The notes under the pieces are model-generated. The model saw only the letters and a list, made by a program, of their open reading frames with translations. It was not told the origin of the DNA and did no database searches. From NCBI GenBank assembly GCA_029246685.1, contig JAQWMR010000008.1, positions 29,185 through 93,184 on the forward strand: DNA of 64,000 bases. Reading direction: 5' to 3'. Each line of letters opens with the position of its first letter. Position 1 is the stretch's first letter. The DNA is from Acidimicrobiales bacterium (GTDB lineage: Bacteria > Actinomycetota > Acidimicrobiia > Acidimicrobiales > Aldehydirespiratoraceae). Made by a program: the position numbers and the translations under genes. Shown piece after piece: positions 27,846 through 36,666 of this stretch.

Positions 27846-28700
27846 GAAGCCGTCGAGGAACGTTGTGACCGCGGCGGTGAAGGCGTCGTTGCGATCACCG
27901 GCCACCATGTGACCGGCCTCGCTCACGTCGACGAACTCCGCGTTTGGCACTTCGTCCACGAACTCCACGGCGCCCTCGGGCGAAACCACGTCGCTCATGC
28001 GGCCCCGCACCAACATCATCGGTTCGGGAATCGCCTTCGCGCAGTTCATCAGCAACGTCGGATCGTTGATCTCGCTCGGGCCACGGTCGGCCGCCGGTGA
28101 GATGAACTTCGGATCCCAGTGCCAGTACCAGCGGCCGTCGCGCTCGCGAAGGTTCTTGCGGAGTCCGTCGATCGACGGCGGGCGATCCCGGTGATGGTTG
28201 TAGGCGGCGACGGCGTCGGCCGCCTCCTCAAGGCTCGCGAAGCCGCTCTCCGCGTTGGCCATCATGAACGAGGCGATCCGATCCGTTCCCTTCTTCTCCA
28301 TGTTCGGAACGATGTCGACGAGAACGAGCCCGCGACTTGCGCCGGGGGCGTCCTGTCCGAGCAGAAGCAGTGAGGTCAGCCCGCCGAGCGAGGCGCCGAC
28401 GAGCGCGGGCCGGTCCCCGATCTCGCTCATGACCGCTGCGACATCCGCCGCGAACTTCGACAGGCGATAGTCGCCGGTCGGCGACCAGTCGCTCTCGCCG
28501 TGCCCGCGGGCATCCACGGTCCACGAGCACCAGCCTCGCTCCGCCACCGCGGCGGCGGTTCCACCCCAGGAGTAGCGGGTCTGACCGCCACCGTGGAGGA
28601 AGACCACGTTGCGCTCGCCGGGTGCGCCCCGACGGTCCGCGACGAGCGTCAGGTCGTCGGAGCCGGTGAAGGTGATTCGGGTCGGGTCACTCGACTGCAT
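27840..28700 (-). CDS. Alpha/beta hydrolase
   Basis: A 286-residue alpha/beta-hydrolase fold protein. Oxyanion region VVFLHGGGQTRYSW, nucleophile elbow GASLGG, candidate acid in MLVRGRMSDVVSPEG and catalytic His in EAGHMVAGD are all present. The family includes esterases, epoxide hydrolases and C-C hydrolases; the substrate is undetermined. Its 3' end overlaps the doubtful small gene by 6 bp. It is divergent from the amidohydrolase gene with a 31-bp spacer. Confidence 0.85.
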   Translation of the reverse strand: MQSSDPTRITFTGSDDLTLVADRRGAPGERNVVFLHGGGQTRYSWGGTAAAVAERGWCSWTVDARGHGESDWSPTGDYRLSKFAADVAAVMSEIGDRPALVGASLGGLTSLLLLGQDAPGASRGLVLVDIVPNMEKKGTDRIASFMMANAESGFASLEEAADAVAAYNHHRDRPPSIDGLRKNLRERDGRWYWHWDPKFISPAADRGPSEINDPTLLMNCAKAIPEPMMLVRGRMSDVVSPEGAVEFVDEVPNAEFVDVSEAGHMVAGDRNDAFTAAVTTFLDGFS

Positions 28701-28719
28701 GACGCCGGAAGGTAACCGT

Positions 28720-28725
28720 TAGCGT
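28720..28725 (+). promoter_or_regulatory. -10 element for amidohydrolase gene
   Basis: TAGCGT ends 6 nt before ATG 28732; no Shine-Dalgarno sequence, leaderless start proposed. Confidence 0.35.
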
Positions 28726-28731
28726 CCGCTC

Positions 28732-29649
28732 ATGGCATTTCCTGAGCTCCCGTTCGCCGGCGGCGGCGTCATCGACACGATGATGGGCACCACTGCGGGC
28801 ACCACGGGCAAGAACCGCTACGCGTTCCTCGACCAAGCGCTCAAGGACGCCGAGTCGGCCAACATGAACTTCCCGGCGCAGTACATGTTCAAGGACGTGC
28901 CGTTCTCGGATCAGGCCCGCGACGCCGACGGGAACCTCGAAGAACCGCCCCAGGGTTCCGACCTTCTGCTCCCCTTCATGGATCGGGCCGGTGTCGAGAT
29001 CGCCATGGTCGGCTGCAAGCCCGACGGGGAGGGCTACGGCAACCAGTGTGTGCGAGATCATCCGGATCGCTTCATTGCCGCCTTCGAGGCCGACCCGAAC
29101 GACGGCGTCGACGCTCTCCGCCAGATTCGTGCGATGCACGCCGAACCCGGGTTGCGGGCCGTCACCGCGTTCCCGTCGGGCCGCAACCCGCAGGTGCCGA
29201 TCGATGCGCCGCTGATGTACCCGATCTATGCGCTGTGCGTTGAGCTCGACATTCCCATCTTCTGCTGCGCCGGCATCCCCGGGCCCCGGGTTCCGGCCGA
29301 TGCCCAACACGTTCGCCGCATCGACAACGTGATGTACGACTTCCCCGAGCTGACCTTCGTGACCCGTCATGGCTGCGAGCCGTGGGAGGACCTCGCGGTG
29401 AAGCTGATGCTCAAGTGGCCGGGGCTGCACTACTCCACCTCGGCATTCTCCCCGAAGCACTACCCGCAGGCGATCATCGACTACGCGAACACCCGCGGCG
29501 CCGAGAAGGTGATCTACGGCGGCTACTTCCCGATGGGGCTCTCGCTGGATCGCATCTTCGAGCAGATGGCCGACGTGCCCTTCCGGGACCACGTGTGGGA
29601 GCCGTTCCTACGAACGAACGCCGCTCGCGTGCTCCGCCTCGAGGGCTAG
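28732..29649 (+). CDS. Amidohydrolase (PF04909-type TIM barrel)
   Basis: A 305-residue paralogue of the protein at 15355-16197. Shared features are a central GIPGPRVPA, an ELTFVTRHGCEPWEDLAVKL strand with conserved His, and a terminal GAEKVIYGGYFP followed by a helix ending FLRTNAARVL. The N-terminal HxH metal site is replaced (GGGVIDTMMG), and the terminal metal-binding Asp position is also changed (GG in place of SD). A hydrolytic metal-dependent reaction is therefore uncertain. Neighbours give no clear pathway. Confidence 0.75.
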   Translation: MAFPELPFAGGGVIDTMMGTTAGTTGKNRYAFLDQALKDAESANMNFPAQYMFKDVPFSDQARDADGNLEEPPQGSDLLLPFMDRAGVEIAMVGCKPDGEGYGNQCVRDHPDRFIAAFEADPNDGVDALRQIRAMHAEPGLRAVTAFPSGRNPQVPIDAPLMYPIYALCVELDIPIFCCAGIPGPRVPADAQHVRRIDNVMYDFPELTFVTRHGCEPWEDLAVKLMLKWPGLHYSTSAFSPKHYPQAIIDYANTRGAEKVIYGGYFPMGLSLDRIFEQMADVPFRDHVWEPFLRTNAARVLRLEG

Positions 29650-29660
29650 AGGAGTGCTGG

Positions 29661-31440
29661 CTAGACCAGCACCGCCTCGCGGGCGTCGAGCCACTGGACG
29701 AGATCGAGGACCGGCATCGGTCGGGCGACCCCGTAGCCCTGGAGCCGATCGACGGGGAGGTTGCGGTCGAGCAGGTAACTGCGCACGGCCATGTCCTCGA
29801 CGCCTTCGGCGACCACGACGAGATCCAGGGCGCGGCCGAGGTGGCTCACCGCGGTGACGATCGCTTCGTCGTCGATGGAAGTCAGCACGTTCGCCATGAA
29901 GCTTCGATCGATCTTCACGGACGTGACGGGCAGCTGACGGAGGCGGCTGAGCGATGGGTGACCCGTTCCGAAGTCGTCGATTGCGATACCCATACCGAGT
30001 TCGCCGAGTGCGCTGAGCACCGCTCGCGCGGTCGATTGTTCGTCGACCATCTCATCTTCGATCACTTCGACGGTGACGCGCTGCGGCACGACATCGTGAC
30101 GCCGGAGCGCATCGTCGGCACGGAAGACCGCAGCAGACTGCCGGCGGACACATCGACGGACACGCCGATGTCGAGCGGCTGCAGCCGACTGGCGAGCGCC
30201 GCGGCCTGTTCGAACACGAGGCGGTCCATGGTCGAGCGGCGACCGATGCCCTCGACCAGCTGCAGGAAGTCGGCGGGGGCAAGCACGCCCAGCTGGGGGT
30301 GATGCCACCGCAAAAGTCCCTCGGCGTCGACAACGTTCTGCGATTCCGTCTCGATGATCGGTTGGAAGAAGAGCTCGAACTCGCCTTCCTCGCAGCCTCG
30401 CTCGACATCCCCGGACAGCGAGATGCGTTTGCGCGACGCCGACCGGGTCTGACCGGACCAACGGCGCACGCCCACCTGCGTGCGCTTTGCCTCGTACATG
30501 GCGAGATCGGCGCGCCGGATCAGCTCCGTTGCGTCGACGCCGCTTTCGGCGAACGCAACGCCGATCGACGCACCGACGGACACGTCGATGTCGCCGAGAG
30601 GGATGCGGTGCCGGCAGACCGTCAGGAGTTCACCGGCGAGCGCGTTCGGGTCTCCATCGACGACGAGGACGGAGAACTCGTCGCCGTCGGCCCGAGCGAG
30701 GACGCCCTCAGCGCCGATGGTCGCTTCCATGCGGGAGGCGAGGGCACACAGGAGTTCATCGCCGACCTTGTGACCGAGCGTGTCGTTGATGTCCTTGAAT
30801 CCGTCGAGGTCGATTGCGATGACGGCATGGACCTCTGCGGTCGCGATCGCGGCGGCGAGGCCGGCGCGGTTTCGGAGCCCGGTCAACAAGTCGTGCTCCA
30901 CCCGATGACGGATGCGCAACTTGTGGCGCAGGTCGCGTTCGCGCTGGGTCGCGGACATGAAGAACAGAAGAAGAACAGAAGTGGAAACAACAGCACGTAG
31001 ACGGTGACGAGAACGATCCAGTTGTCGATCGACTTCGTGATGCCGACCGCGGTGAAGCCGACTGTCCCGATCGTCGCGCTGTAGAACAACGACCGCGTGT
31101 CTTCCCCGGCAACGAACGCGACCATCGCGACCGCGACGAGCATCGCCGCGGTGTAGGTCGTGGGCAGCAAAATCGGAACCACGACGCACCACACCATGTC
31201 CACCACAGTGGCCACGGCGAGGACGCGATCCGGCTCGACGAAGCGACGAACCAGCCACGACCCGAGCGGGACCGGGCCGACGAGCAGGGCCGCGATCCAC
31301 ATCCGGTCGTCGCCCAGCATCGGGAGGAGAGCGACCGCCATTCCGAGCGAGATCGCCGACAACGTTCGGATCCAGACAACCCGCAGCACGAGGTTGGGAT
31401 CCCAACGGGCTTCGTGCTCGAGCGCGGAAGGTGACGTCAC
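29661..31440 (-). pseudogene. Membrane GGDEF-EAL protein with two frameshifts
   Basis: Three adjoining minus-strand frames make one c-di-GMP enzyme of about 590 residues. Residues 1-165 (from GTG 31440) form about five to six membrane helices. An 11-bp tandem duplication (30960-30981) then shifts the frame before the GGDEF domain (HDLLTGLRNRAG, DLDGFKDINDTLGH, ARADGDEFSVL). The EAL domain follows (FQPIIETESQN, then EGLLRW in place of EALLRW). A one-base loss near 30125 shifts again before DDFGTGHPSL and VAEGVED. The GGDEF signature is DGDEF and the EAL motif is degenerate, so activity even when intact is uncertain. Confidence 0.88.
30960..30981. repeat. 11-bp perfect tandem duplication
   Basis: AAGAACAGAAG occurs twice head to tail. 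Removing one copy restores the frame between the membrane part and the GGDEF domain of the gene on the minus strand (PLLFFMSATQRERD). Confidence 0.95.
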
Positions 31441-31520
31441 GTGCTCTCCATCGGCAGTTTTGCCCGCGCTGTGAACGCCGAGGGTGGGCATTGGACGGTC
31501 CAGACCGGCATGCTGGGGCC

Positions 31521-32378
31521 GTGGATCACCTGATCTGGGAGCACGAAGCCGCTCAAGACCTTCGCCAGCCGATTCTTGTCACTGCCTGGGACGGGCTTTT
31601 CGACGTGGGCGGTGCTGCCACCGGCGCAATCGAGGTGCTCCGGTGCGAAGCCGCAACGCTGGTCGGGCACATCGACGCCGACGAGTTCTTCGACTTCAAC
31701 GAATGCCGACCCTACGTCCGCATCGACGAGGAGGGGCACCGTCAGGTCGACTGGCCCCGCAACGAGATCTTCGCCCTTCCGCTCGGCGAACGGGACCGCG
31801 ATCTCGTGCTGATGGAGGGCGTCGAGCCGCATCTCCGCTGGCGGACGTTCGTGGACGCCGTCGTCGAGGTCGTCCGCCGCTTCGACGTGAAAATGGTTGT
31901 CACCTTGGGCGCCATGATCTCCGAGACGCCCCACACCCGCCCGCCGACCATCACGGGCTCGACCACCGACGCCGCGCTGGCCGAGGTGATGATGCTCGAC
32001 CGGCCCTCATATCAAGGCCCGACCGGCGTGGTCGGGGCGCTCCACGAGCATCTCGACCGACTTGGCGTCCCGGCCGTCTCGCTGCGGGCGAGTGTGCCCC
32101 ACTACGTGTCCGGCTCACCGAACCCCAAGGCGTCGAGGGCGCTGCTCGAACGCTTCGAACGGGTGACCGGCCTGCCGACCCGCTGGGCCGAGCTCGATGA
32201 CGAGGCCCGGGAGTGGGAACGCCGCGTCGATGACGCGATGGATGGCGATGACGACATCACCCACTATGTCCGGCGACTCGAGGATCGCTACGACGCGATG
32301 ACCGCCTCGTCGATTCCCAACGCGGACGACCTCGCAGCCGAGTTCGAGCGCTTCCTTCGCCAGCACGACGACGACTGA
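31521..32378 (+). CDS. PAC2-family protein
   Basis: A 285-residue member of the PAC2 (proteasome assembly chaperone 2-like) family common in actinobacteria. Features are an opening PILVTAWDGLFDVGGAA, a central GAMISETPHTRPPTITG and a C-terminal acidic, coiled-coil-like region (EWERRVDDAMDGDDDI, RLEDRYDAM). The molecular role in bacteria is not established. GTG 31521 (VDHLIWEHEA) is preferred to upstream codons because the conserved region begins there. Confidence 0.85.
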   Translation: MDHLIWEHEAAQDLRQPILVTAWDGLFDVGGAATGAIEVLRCEAATLVGHIDADEFFDFNECRPYVRIDEEGHRQVDWPRNEIFALPLGERDRDLVLMEGVEPHLRWRTFVDAVVEVVRRFDVKMVVTLGAMISETPHTRPPTITGSTTDAALAEVMMLDRPSYQGPTGVVGALHEHLDRLGVPAVSLRASVPHYVSGSPNPKASRALLERFERVTGLPTRWAELDDEAREWERRVDDAMDGDDDITHYVRRLEDRYDAMTASSIPNADDLAAEFERFLRQHDDD

Positions 32379-32380
32379 CC

Positions 32381-32386
32381 TACGCT
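32381..32386 (+). promoter_or_regulatory. -10 element for cupin gene
   Basis: TACGCT ends 7 nt before ATG 32394 and starts 2 nt after the PAC2 stop; leaderless start proposed. Confidence 0.35.
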
Positions 32387-32393
32387 CCCCCGC

Positions 32394-32858
32394 ATGAGTC
32401 TGACGGAAGCCGTCCATCTGGGCGAAGAAGAGATCCCGTGGGTCGATACCGGCACCGGGGTCGAGATCAAATTGGTGCAAGCCGACATCGAGCTCGGGCT
32501 GTGGATCGTGCGGAACCGGTTCGCTCCCGGTAGCCGTGTGCAGAAGCACAAACACACGGGCCAGGTGTTCGGCTACACGTTGTCCGGCGCGTGGAAATAC
32601 GACGAGTACCCCTACATCAATCGGGCTGGGTCGTTTCTGTTCGAACCGGCCGGTTCGGAACACACCCTCGTCGTGCCAGATGACAACACCGAGCTCACGG
32701 ATGTCTGGTTCCAGATCTATGGCGCAAACCTGAACCTCGACGACGACGGCAACGTCGAGTCGATCACCGACGCCGCCGGCATCTACGGGGCCTACATGGC
32801 GATGTGTGAGGCAGCCGGCCTCGGTCGGCCAAACGTCCTCACCTCCGGCGGACGCTGA
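32394..32858 (+). CDS. Cupin-domain protein (dihydroxyacetophenone dioxygenase-like)
   Basis: A 154-residue single-domain cupin. The metal-binding HxH is seen in QKHKHTGQVFGYTLSG and the later His in PAGSEHTLVV. The pattern LWIVRNRFAPGSRVQKHKH is like the 2,4'-dihydroxyacetophenone dioxygenase-related cupins, whose real substrates vary. The TGA stop overlaps the apparent CTG start of the methyltransferase gene. Confidence 0.8.
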   Translation: MSLTEAVHLGEEEIPWVDTGTGVEIKLVQADIELGLWIVRNRFAPGSRVQKHKHTGQVFGYTLSGAWKYDEYPYINRAGSFLFEPAGSEHTLVVPDDNTELTDVWFQIYGANLNLDDDGNVESITDAAGIYGAYMAMCEAAGLGRPNVLTSGGR

Positions 32859-33661
32859 GTCACCACCTCCTCGTCGTTCCCTTCGGGGACCACGATCCGG
32901 AGCTGCTCGGGCTCGAGCTGTGGGAAGCCGGCGCCGTGGGGATCGAGGAGATGACGGACGGGCTACGGGCCGCGTTCTCAGATCCTCGCGCCGCGGCCGC
33001 GGCACGCGACCGGCTCGCGCCGGGTGCCGCCATCGAGATGCACGACGACGTCACCGGACTCGACCAGTCCAGAGACCTGCTCGCGCTCGAACGAGCCGGA
33101 CGATTCGCGATCCATCCGCCGTGGCTCGCACCGCCCGACGATGCGATCGGCATCGAGATCGACCCAGGTCACGCGTTCGGCAGCGGATCGCATCCGTCCA
33201 CCCGCCTCGCTCTCCAACTTCTCGGCGACGAAGCAATCGGCGCAATCGCCGTGGCAGATGTCGGCTGTGGCAGCGGAGTGCTCGGGATCGGCGCCGCCCT
33301 GATGGGCGCCGACGTGCTCGCCGTGGACGTCGATCCGGCTGCGATCGAGGCAACCCGAGCGAACGCCGACCGCAACGGCGTGGCCGACCGACTCGACACT
33401 CGGCTCGGCTCGGCAGGGCTCGTCGCTCCGGGAACGGCTCTCGTGATCGTGAACGTCACCATCGACATCCACGAAACAGTCGCCGCTCACCTCAACGCCC
33501 CGACGCGTGTCATCGCCGCCGGGCTGCTCGCGGAAGAGCAGGTCGAGCGGGCGGCATCGACGTATGCGATGACGATCGAGCGGCAGCTGAGCCACGACGG
33601 GTGGGGCGCCGCCGTTCTGGGCTCCCCGCGAGTTGGCAGCGGGTTGTCACCCCCGGCCTAG
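32855..33661 (+). CDS. prmA: Ribosomal protein L11 methyltransferase-like protein, apparent CTG start
   Basis: A 268-residue SAM-dependent methyltransferase of PrmA type. The N-terminal region ends LGLELWEAGAVGIEEM, as in PrmA. The Rossmann core has IEIDPGHAFGSGSHPSTR and DVGCGSGVLGIGAALMGA (from about residue 135), and VIVNVTIDIHE stands where most PrmA proteins have N-I-L-A. The PrmA-like N-terminus lies upstream of the first canonical start (GTG 32936), and only CTG 32855 is available, in a CTGA overlap with the cupin stop. The substrate could be L11 or another protein. Confidence 0.8.
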   Translation: MSHHLLVVPFGDHDPELLGLELWEAGAVGIEEMTDGLRAAFSDPRAAAAARDRLAPGAAIEMHDDVTGLDQSRDLLALERAGRFAIHPPWLAPPDDAIGIEIDPGHAFGSGSHPSTRLALQLLGDEAIGAIAVADVGCGSGVLGIGAALMGADVLAVDVDPAAIEATRANADRNGVADRLDTRLGSAGLVAPGTALVIVNVTIDIHETVAAHLNAPTRVIAAGLLAEEQVERAASTYAMTIERQLSHDGWGAAVLGSPRVGSGLSPPA

Positions 33662-33664
33662 AGT
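33659..33664 (+). promoter_or_regulatory. -10 element for AhpD-like gene
   Basis: TAGAGT includes the stop codon of the methyltransferase gene and ends 6 nt before ATG 33671; leaderless start proposed. Confidence 0.35.
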
Positions 33665-33670
33665 CGAGCC

Positions 33671-34186
33671 ATGGCACGCATCGATGTTCCCGACGGCAAG
33701 GGCCTCGAGCGCGAGCGGCTGTTGATGATGCAGCCGGACGTCGCGATCGGAATGGGCGCGCACGCCCAGGCGGTCTACGAGAAGACTTCCCTTCCGGCCC
33801 GCGAACGCGAGATCGCGCGGCTGCGAGTCGCCGTCGCCAACGGTTGCCCGGTCTGCCTGAACACTCGATCGCCGAAAGCCGAGGCCGAAGGGCTCGATGA
33901 GGACGGCGTACAGGACGTCATCGCCTGCTCGATCGGCCAGGCGCCTGAGATCGAAGGCCTCACCGAACGGGAGCGACTTGCCGGCGAATTCGCCGACCGG
34001 TTCGCGACAGACCATCACTCGATCGACGACGATCTCATGAATGAACTTCGCACACACTTCTCCGACGTGGAGATCATCGAACTCACCGCACTGTGCGCGA
34101 TGACCGTGGGCAACGGCCGGTTCATGACGGTGCTCGACATCGCGGCCGATGACGACGGGTTCTACATCCTCCCTGAGGGCGACTGA
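33671..34186 (+). CDS. Carboxymuconolactone decarboxylase/AhpD-like protein
   Basis: A 171-residue all-helical protein of the AhpD/CMD superfamily. The redox motif CPVC is intact (ANGCPVCLNTRSPKAEAEGL), pointing to the thiol-peroxidase-linked AhpD branch and not to true decarboxylases. It may reduce a peroxiredoxin or act in general thiol redox defence. It is followed 7 nt later by a hydrolase gene on the same strand. Confidence 0.85.
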   Translation: MARIDVPDGKGLERERLLMMQPDVAIGMGAHAQAVYEKTSLPAREREIARLRVAVANGCPVCLNTRSPKAEAEGLDEDGVQDVIACSIGQAPEIEGLTERERLAGEFADRFATDHHSIDDDLMNELRTHFSDVEIIELTALCAMTVGNGRFMTVLDIAADDDGFYILPEGD

Positions 34187-34193
34187 TCGCACC

Positions 34194-35027
34194 GTGGCGC
34201 AGATGATCGAGTCAACCGACGGCGTTCGCGTCGCGCTCCACGACCTCGGCGGCGACGGTCCTCCACTGCTGTTCCTGCATGCCACCGGATTTCACGGACG
34301 CTGCTACCAGCAGATCGCGAACCGCCTCCACGACCGGTTTCACGTCTGGGCCCCGGACCTTCGTGGTCACGGCGACAGCATCACCCCCGACATGGCACTC
34401 GCTTGGAGCGGCATGGCCGACGACGCGCTCGCCGTCATCGATCACCTCGCGCCTGCGGGTCCGATCCACGCCTGCGGCCACTCCATGGGTGGCGCGACGG
34501 TGATGGCGGCCGAAGTCCGAAGGCCCAGAACCATTGCTGCGGCCTGGCTGTACGAGCCGATCCTGTTCCCGAGGGGCCACGAGACCCGCAGCCGGGAGAA
34601 CCCGTTGGCCGAAGGGGCCCGTCGCCGTCGCCACGACTTCCGATCGATCGATGAGGTGCTCGAGCGCTACGCAGGCAAAGGGCCGTTCTCTGCGGTCGAC
34701 CCAGCCGCACTGCGCGACTACGTCACCCACGGGTTCCGCGCGACAGCCGAAGGCGTCACCCTCAAGACCACCGGCGAGAACGAGGCGCGGACCTTCGAAG
34801 GCATCGACCTGAACGTTTTCGCGAGCCTTGACGCCGTCCACTGTCCCGTGACGGTGGTCGGATCGGGCGATCGGATGCCGCCGGCGATCGTCGCTCCAGA
34901 GGTCGCCGGGGCCCTCCCGAACAGCACGCTCACACCCTGGCTCGATCGTTCCCACTTCGGCCCGTTCGAGGACCCGGTCCGCGCCGCTGCCGAGATTCGG
35001 ATTGCGCTTCTGGGAGTTGACGCCTGA
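34194..35027 (+). CDS. Alpha/beta hydrolase
   Basis: A 277-residue alpha/beta hydrolase. Oxyanion region LLFLHATGFHG, nucleophile elbow CGHSMGG, candidate acid in VVGSGDRMPP and His in DRSHFGPFE are visible. The start is GTG 34194 (VAQMIESTDG) or ATG 34203; the former leaves a 7-nt gap after the previous stop. Its TGA overlaps the ATG of the thioesterase gene (TGATG), so the two are cotranslated. Confidence 0.85.
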   Translation: MAQMIESTDGVRVALHDLGGDGPPLLFLHATGFHGRCYQQIANRLHDRFHVWAPDLRGHGDSITPDMALAWSGMADDALAVIDHLAPAGPIHACGHSMGGATVMAAEVRRPRTIAAAWLYEPILFPRGHETRSRENPLAEGARRRRHDFRSIDEVLERYAGKGPFSAVDPAALRDYVTHGFRATAEGVTLKTTGENEARTFEGIDLNVFASLDAVHCPVTVVGSGDRMPPAIVAPEVAGALPNSTLTPWLDRSHFGPFEDPVRAAAEIRIALLGVDA

Positions 35028-35827
35028 TGGACGCCCGCGAGTGGCTCGGCCTCGAAGCGACGCACAACCCGATGCGGTGGATCCTGCCCATCACGCCGAA
35101 GATCAGCGTGCACTCTCGATTCCTCTTCGGCGGCGCCGCCCTCGGCGCTGCGATCGCCGCGCTGGAAGGCACCACGGAGCGACCGTGTGTCTGGGCGACG
35201 TGCCAGTACCTGTCGTTCGCCCCAGTGGGCTCGGTCATGGATCTCGACGTGCACGTGTCGGTCAGCAGCCGCTACACGTCCCAGGCCCGGGTGATCGGCC
35301 ACGTCGGCGACGACGAAGTGATCGCCGTGACAGCCGCTCTCGGTCAGCGCGAGCTCCCCGTCGAGCGGACGTGGCCCACGATGCCGGCCGTCCTCCCTCC
35401 CGACGAGTGTCGATCGCGGAACCGCCACTATGAGCAAGAGAGTCTCGGGCAGTACATGGACCAGCTGCTGGCGGCAGCGCCCGAAGACGCCGACATCGGC
35501 GGTCCGACCGGGCACGGCGAGGGCCACACCTGCATGTGGGCGAAGCCGCCGGAGGCGTTCGAGCCGTCGGCCATCACCCTCGCTGTTCTGGGCGATTGGG
35601 TGCCAATGGGAATCAGCATGGCGTCCGGCGAGAACTTGTCGAGCAACAGTCTCGACAACACCCTGCGGGTCCTCGACGTCAGCCCCACCGATCACTACCT
35701 GCTCGAGATCGAAGCGGCCGGCATCCGCCACGGCTTCGGCCACGGCCAGATTCGCATCTGGGGTGACGACGGGCGGCTCCAGGCCATCGCCAGTCAGTCA
35801 GTGGTCGCCCGCCGCCGCAAGGGCTGA
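35027..35827 (+). CDS. TesB-like acyl-CoA thioesterase
   Basis: A 266-residue double hot-dog thioesterase related to that at 21819-22652. First domain helix: SRFLFGGAALGAAIAALEG. Second domain: FEPSAITLAVLGDWVPMG and SLDNTLRVLDV, the latter carrying the conserved Asp typical of the TE II active site. The substrate is unknown. It is translationally coupled to the hydrolase and convergent with the SDR gene. Confidence 0.85.
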   Translation: MDAREWLGLEATHNPMRWILPITPKISVHSRFLFGGAALGAAIAALEGTTERPCVWATCQYLSFAPVGSVMDLDVHVSVSSRYTSQARVIGHVGDDEVIAVTAALGQRELPVERTWPTMPAVLPPDECRSRNRHYEQESLGQYMDQLLAAAPEDADIGGPTGHGEGHTCMWAKPPEAFEPSAITLAVLGDWVPMGISMASGENLSSNSLDNTLRVLDVSPTDHYLLEIEAAGIRHGFGHGQIRIWGDDGRLQAIASQSVVARRRKG

Positions 35828-35843
35828 GAGCCGGCGACCAGAG

Positions 35844-36647
35844 TCAGAGCCCGAAGGTGCCGTCTTCGCGGATCTTCCAGCTGGCGGCGGCGATGGTGCC
35901 GCCGTCCACCGGGATGGATGTGCCGGTGACGAAGCTCGCCATGTCGCTCGCGAGAAACGCGATCACGGACGCGCATTCTTCCGCTTCGCCCATGCGGCGA
36001 AGCGATGTCGGGAAGAGCCCACCCATCAATGCGCTGGAGTCCTCCTGGAGTTCCTCGTCCCCGGGAGTGGGCATCATGTCGGGAGCGACGCAGTTGACCC
36101 GAATGCCGCGGTGGCCGAGCTCCATCGACATCGTCTTCGTGAACTGTTCGACGGCTGCCTTCATCGCTGAGTAGACGCCGAAGCCCGGGGCGGCGTGGTA
36201 CGCCTCGACCGAGGTCACGTTGATGATCGCTCCCCCATCGTTCATCAGCGGCACGCCGTGACGGACGCAGTTGCTCACGGTGCCGAAGTTCTCCGCGATC
36301 AGCACGCCCTCACCCTTCGGCGAGACGTTCTCGTAGAGCGAGTGAAACCCTCCGCCGGCGTTGTTGACGATGATGTCGAGGGCGCCGAGCTCGGCGTGGA
36401 CCGCGGCGAGCCACGCGCCGACGCCGGGTTCGTCGCGAACGTCCAGCTCGGTCGCGTGGGCGCGGCGCCCGAGCGCCTCGATCGCGGCGACGACAGCGGG
36501 CATCTTGTCCGCCTGGAAGTCGCAGATCGCGACGTCAGCCCCGAAAGCGGCGAGCGCGATCGCGGTCGCCTCGCCGATGCCCTGGGCACCGCCGGTGACG
36601 ACTGCCACCTTCCCAGTGAGCAGCGCGCGTTCGGGGGTGATCTCCAT
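35844..36647 (-). CDS. SDR-family oxidoreductase
   Basis: A 267-residue classical SDR: VVTGGAQGIGEA at residues 15-26, NNAG in the middle, the Ser/Tyr/Lys triad in INVTSVEAYHAAPGFGVYSAMKAAVE (given in two parts by the family: TSVEA and YSAMK), and a C-terminal VTGTSIPVDGG typical of FabG-like enzymes. ATG 36647 is fixed by a TAGGGT -10 element 7 nt upstream; longer frames run into the divergent thiolase-like gene. The substrate is unknown. Confidence 0.88.
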   Translation of the reverse strand: MEITPERALLTGKVAVVTGGAQGIGEATAIALAAFGADVAICDFQADKMPAVVAAIEALGRRAHATELDVRDEPGVGAWLAAVHAELGALDIIVNNAGGGFHSLYENVSPKGEGVLIAENFGTVSNCVRHGVPLMNDGGAIINVTSVEAYHAAPGFGVYSAMKAAVEQFTKTMSMELGHRGIRVNCVAPDMMPTPGDEELQEDSSALMGGLFPTSLRRMGEAEECASVIAFLASDMASFVTGTSIPVDGGTIAAASWKIREDGTFGL

Positions 36648-36653
36648 GCGCCG

Positions 36654-36660
36654 TACCCTA
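36654..36660. promoter_or_regulatory. Overlapping divergent -10 elements
   Basis: The heptamer TACCCTA contains TACCCT on the plus strand and TAGGGT on the minus strand. Each ends 7 nt from a start codon (GTG 36667 plus, ATG 36647 minus). The whole intergenic space is 19 bp. Confidence 0.55.
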
Positions 36661-36666
36661 TGCGGG

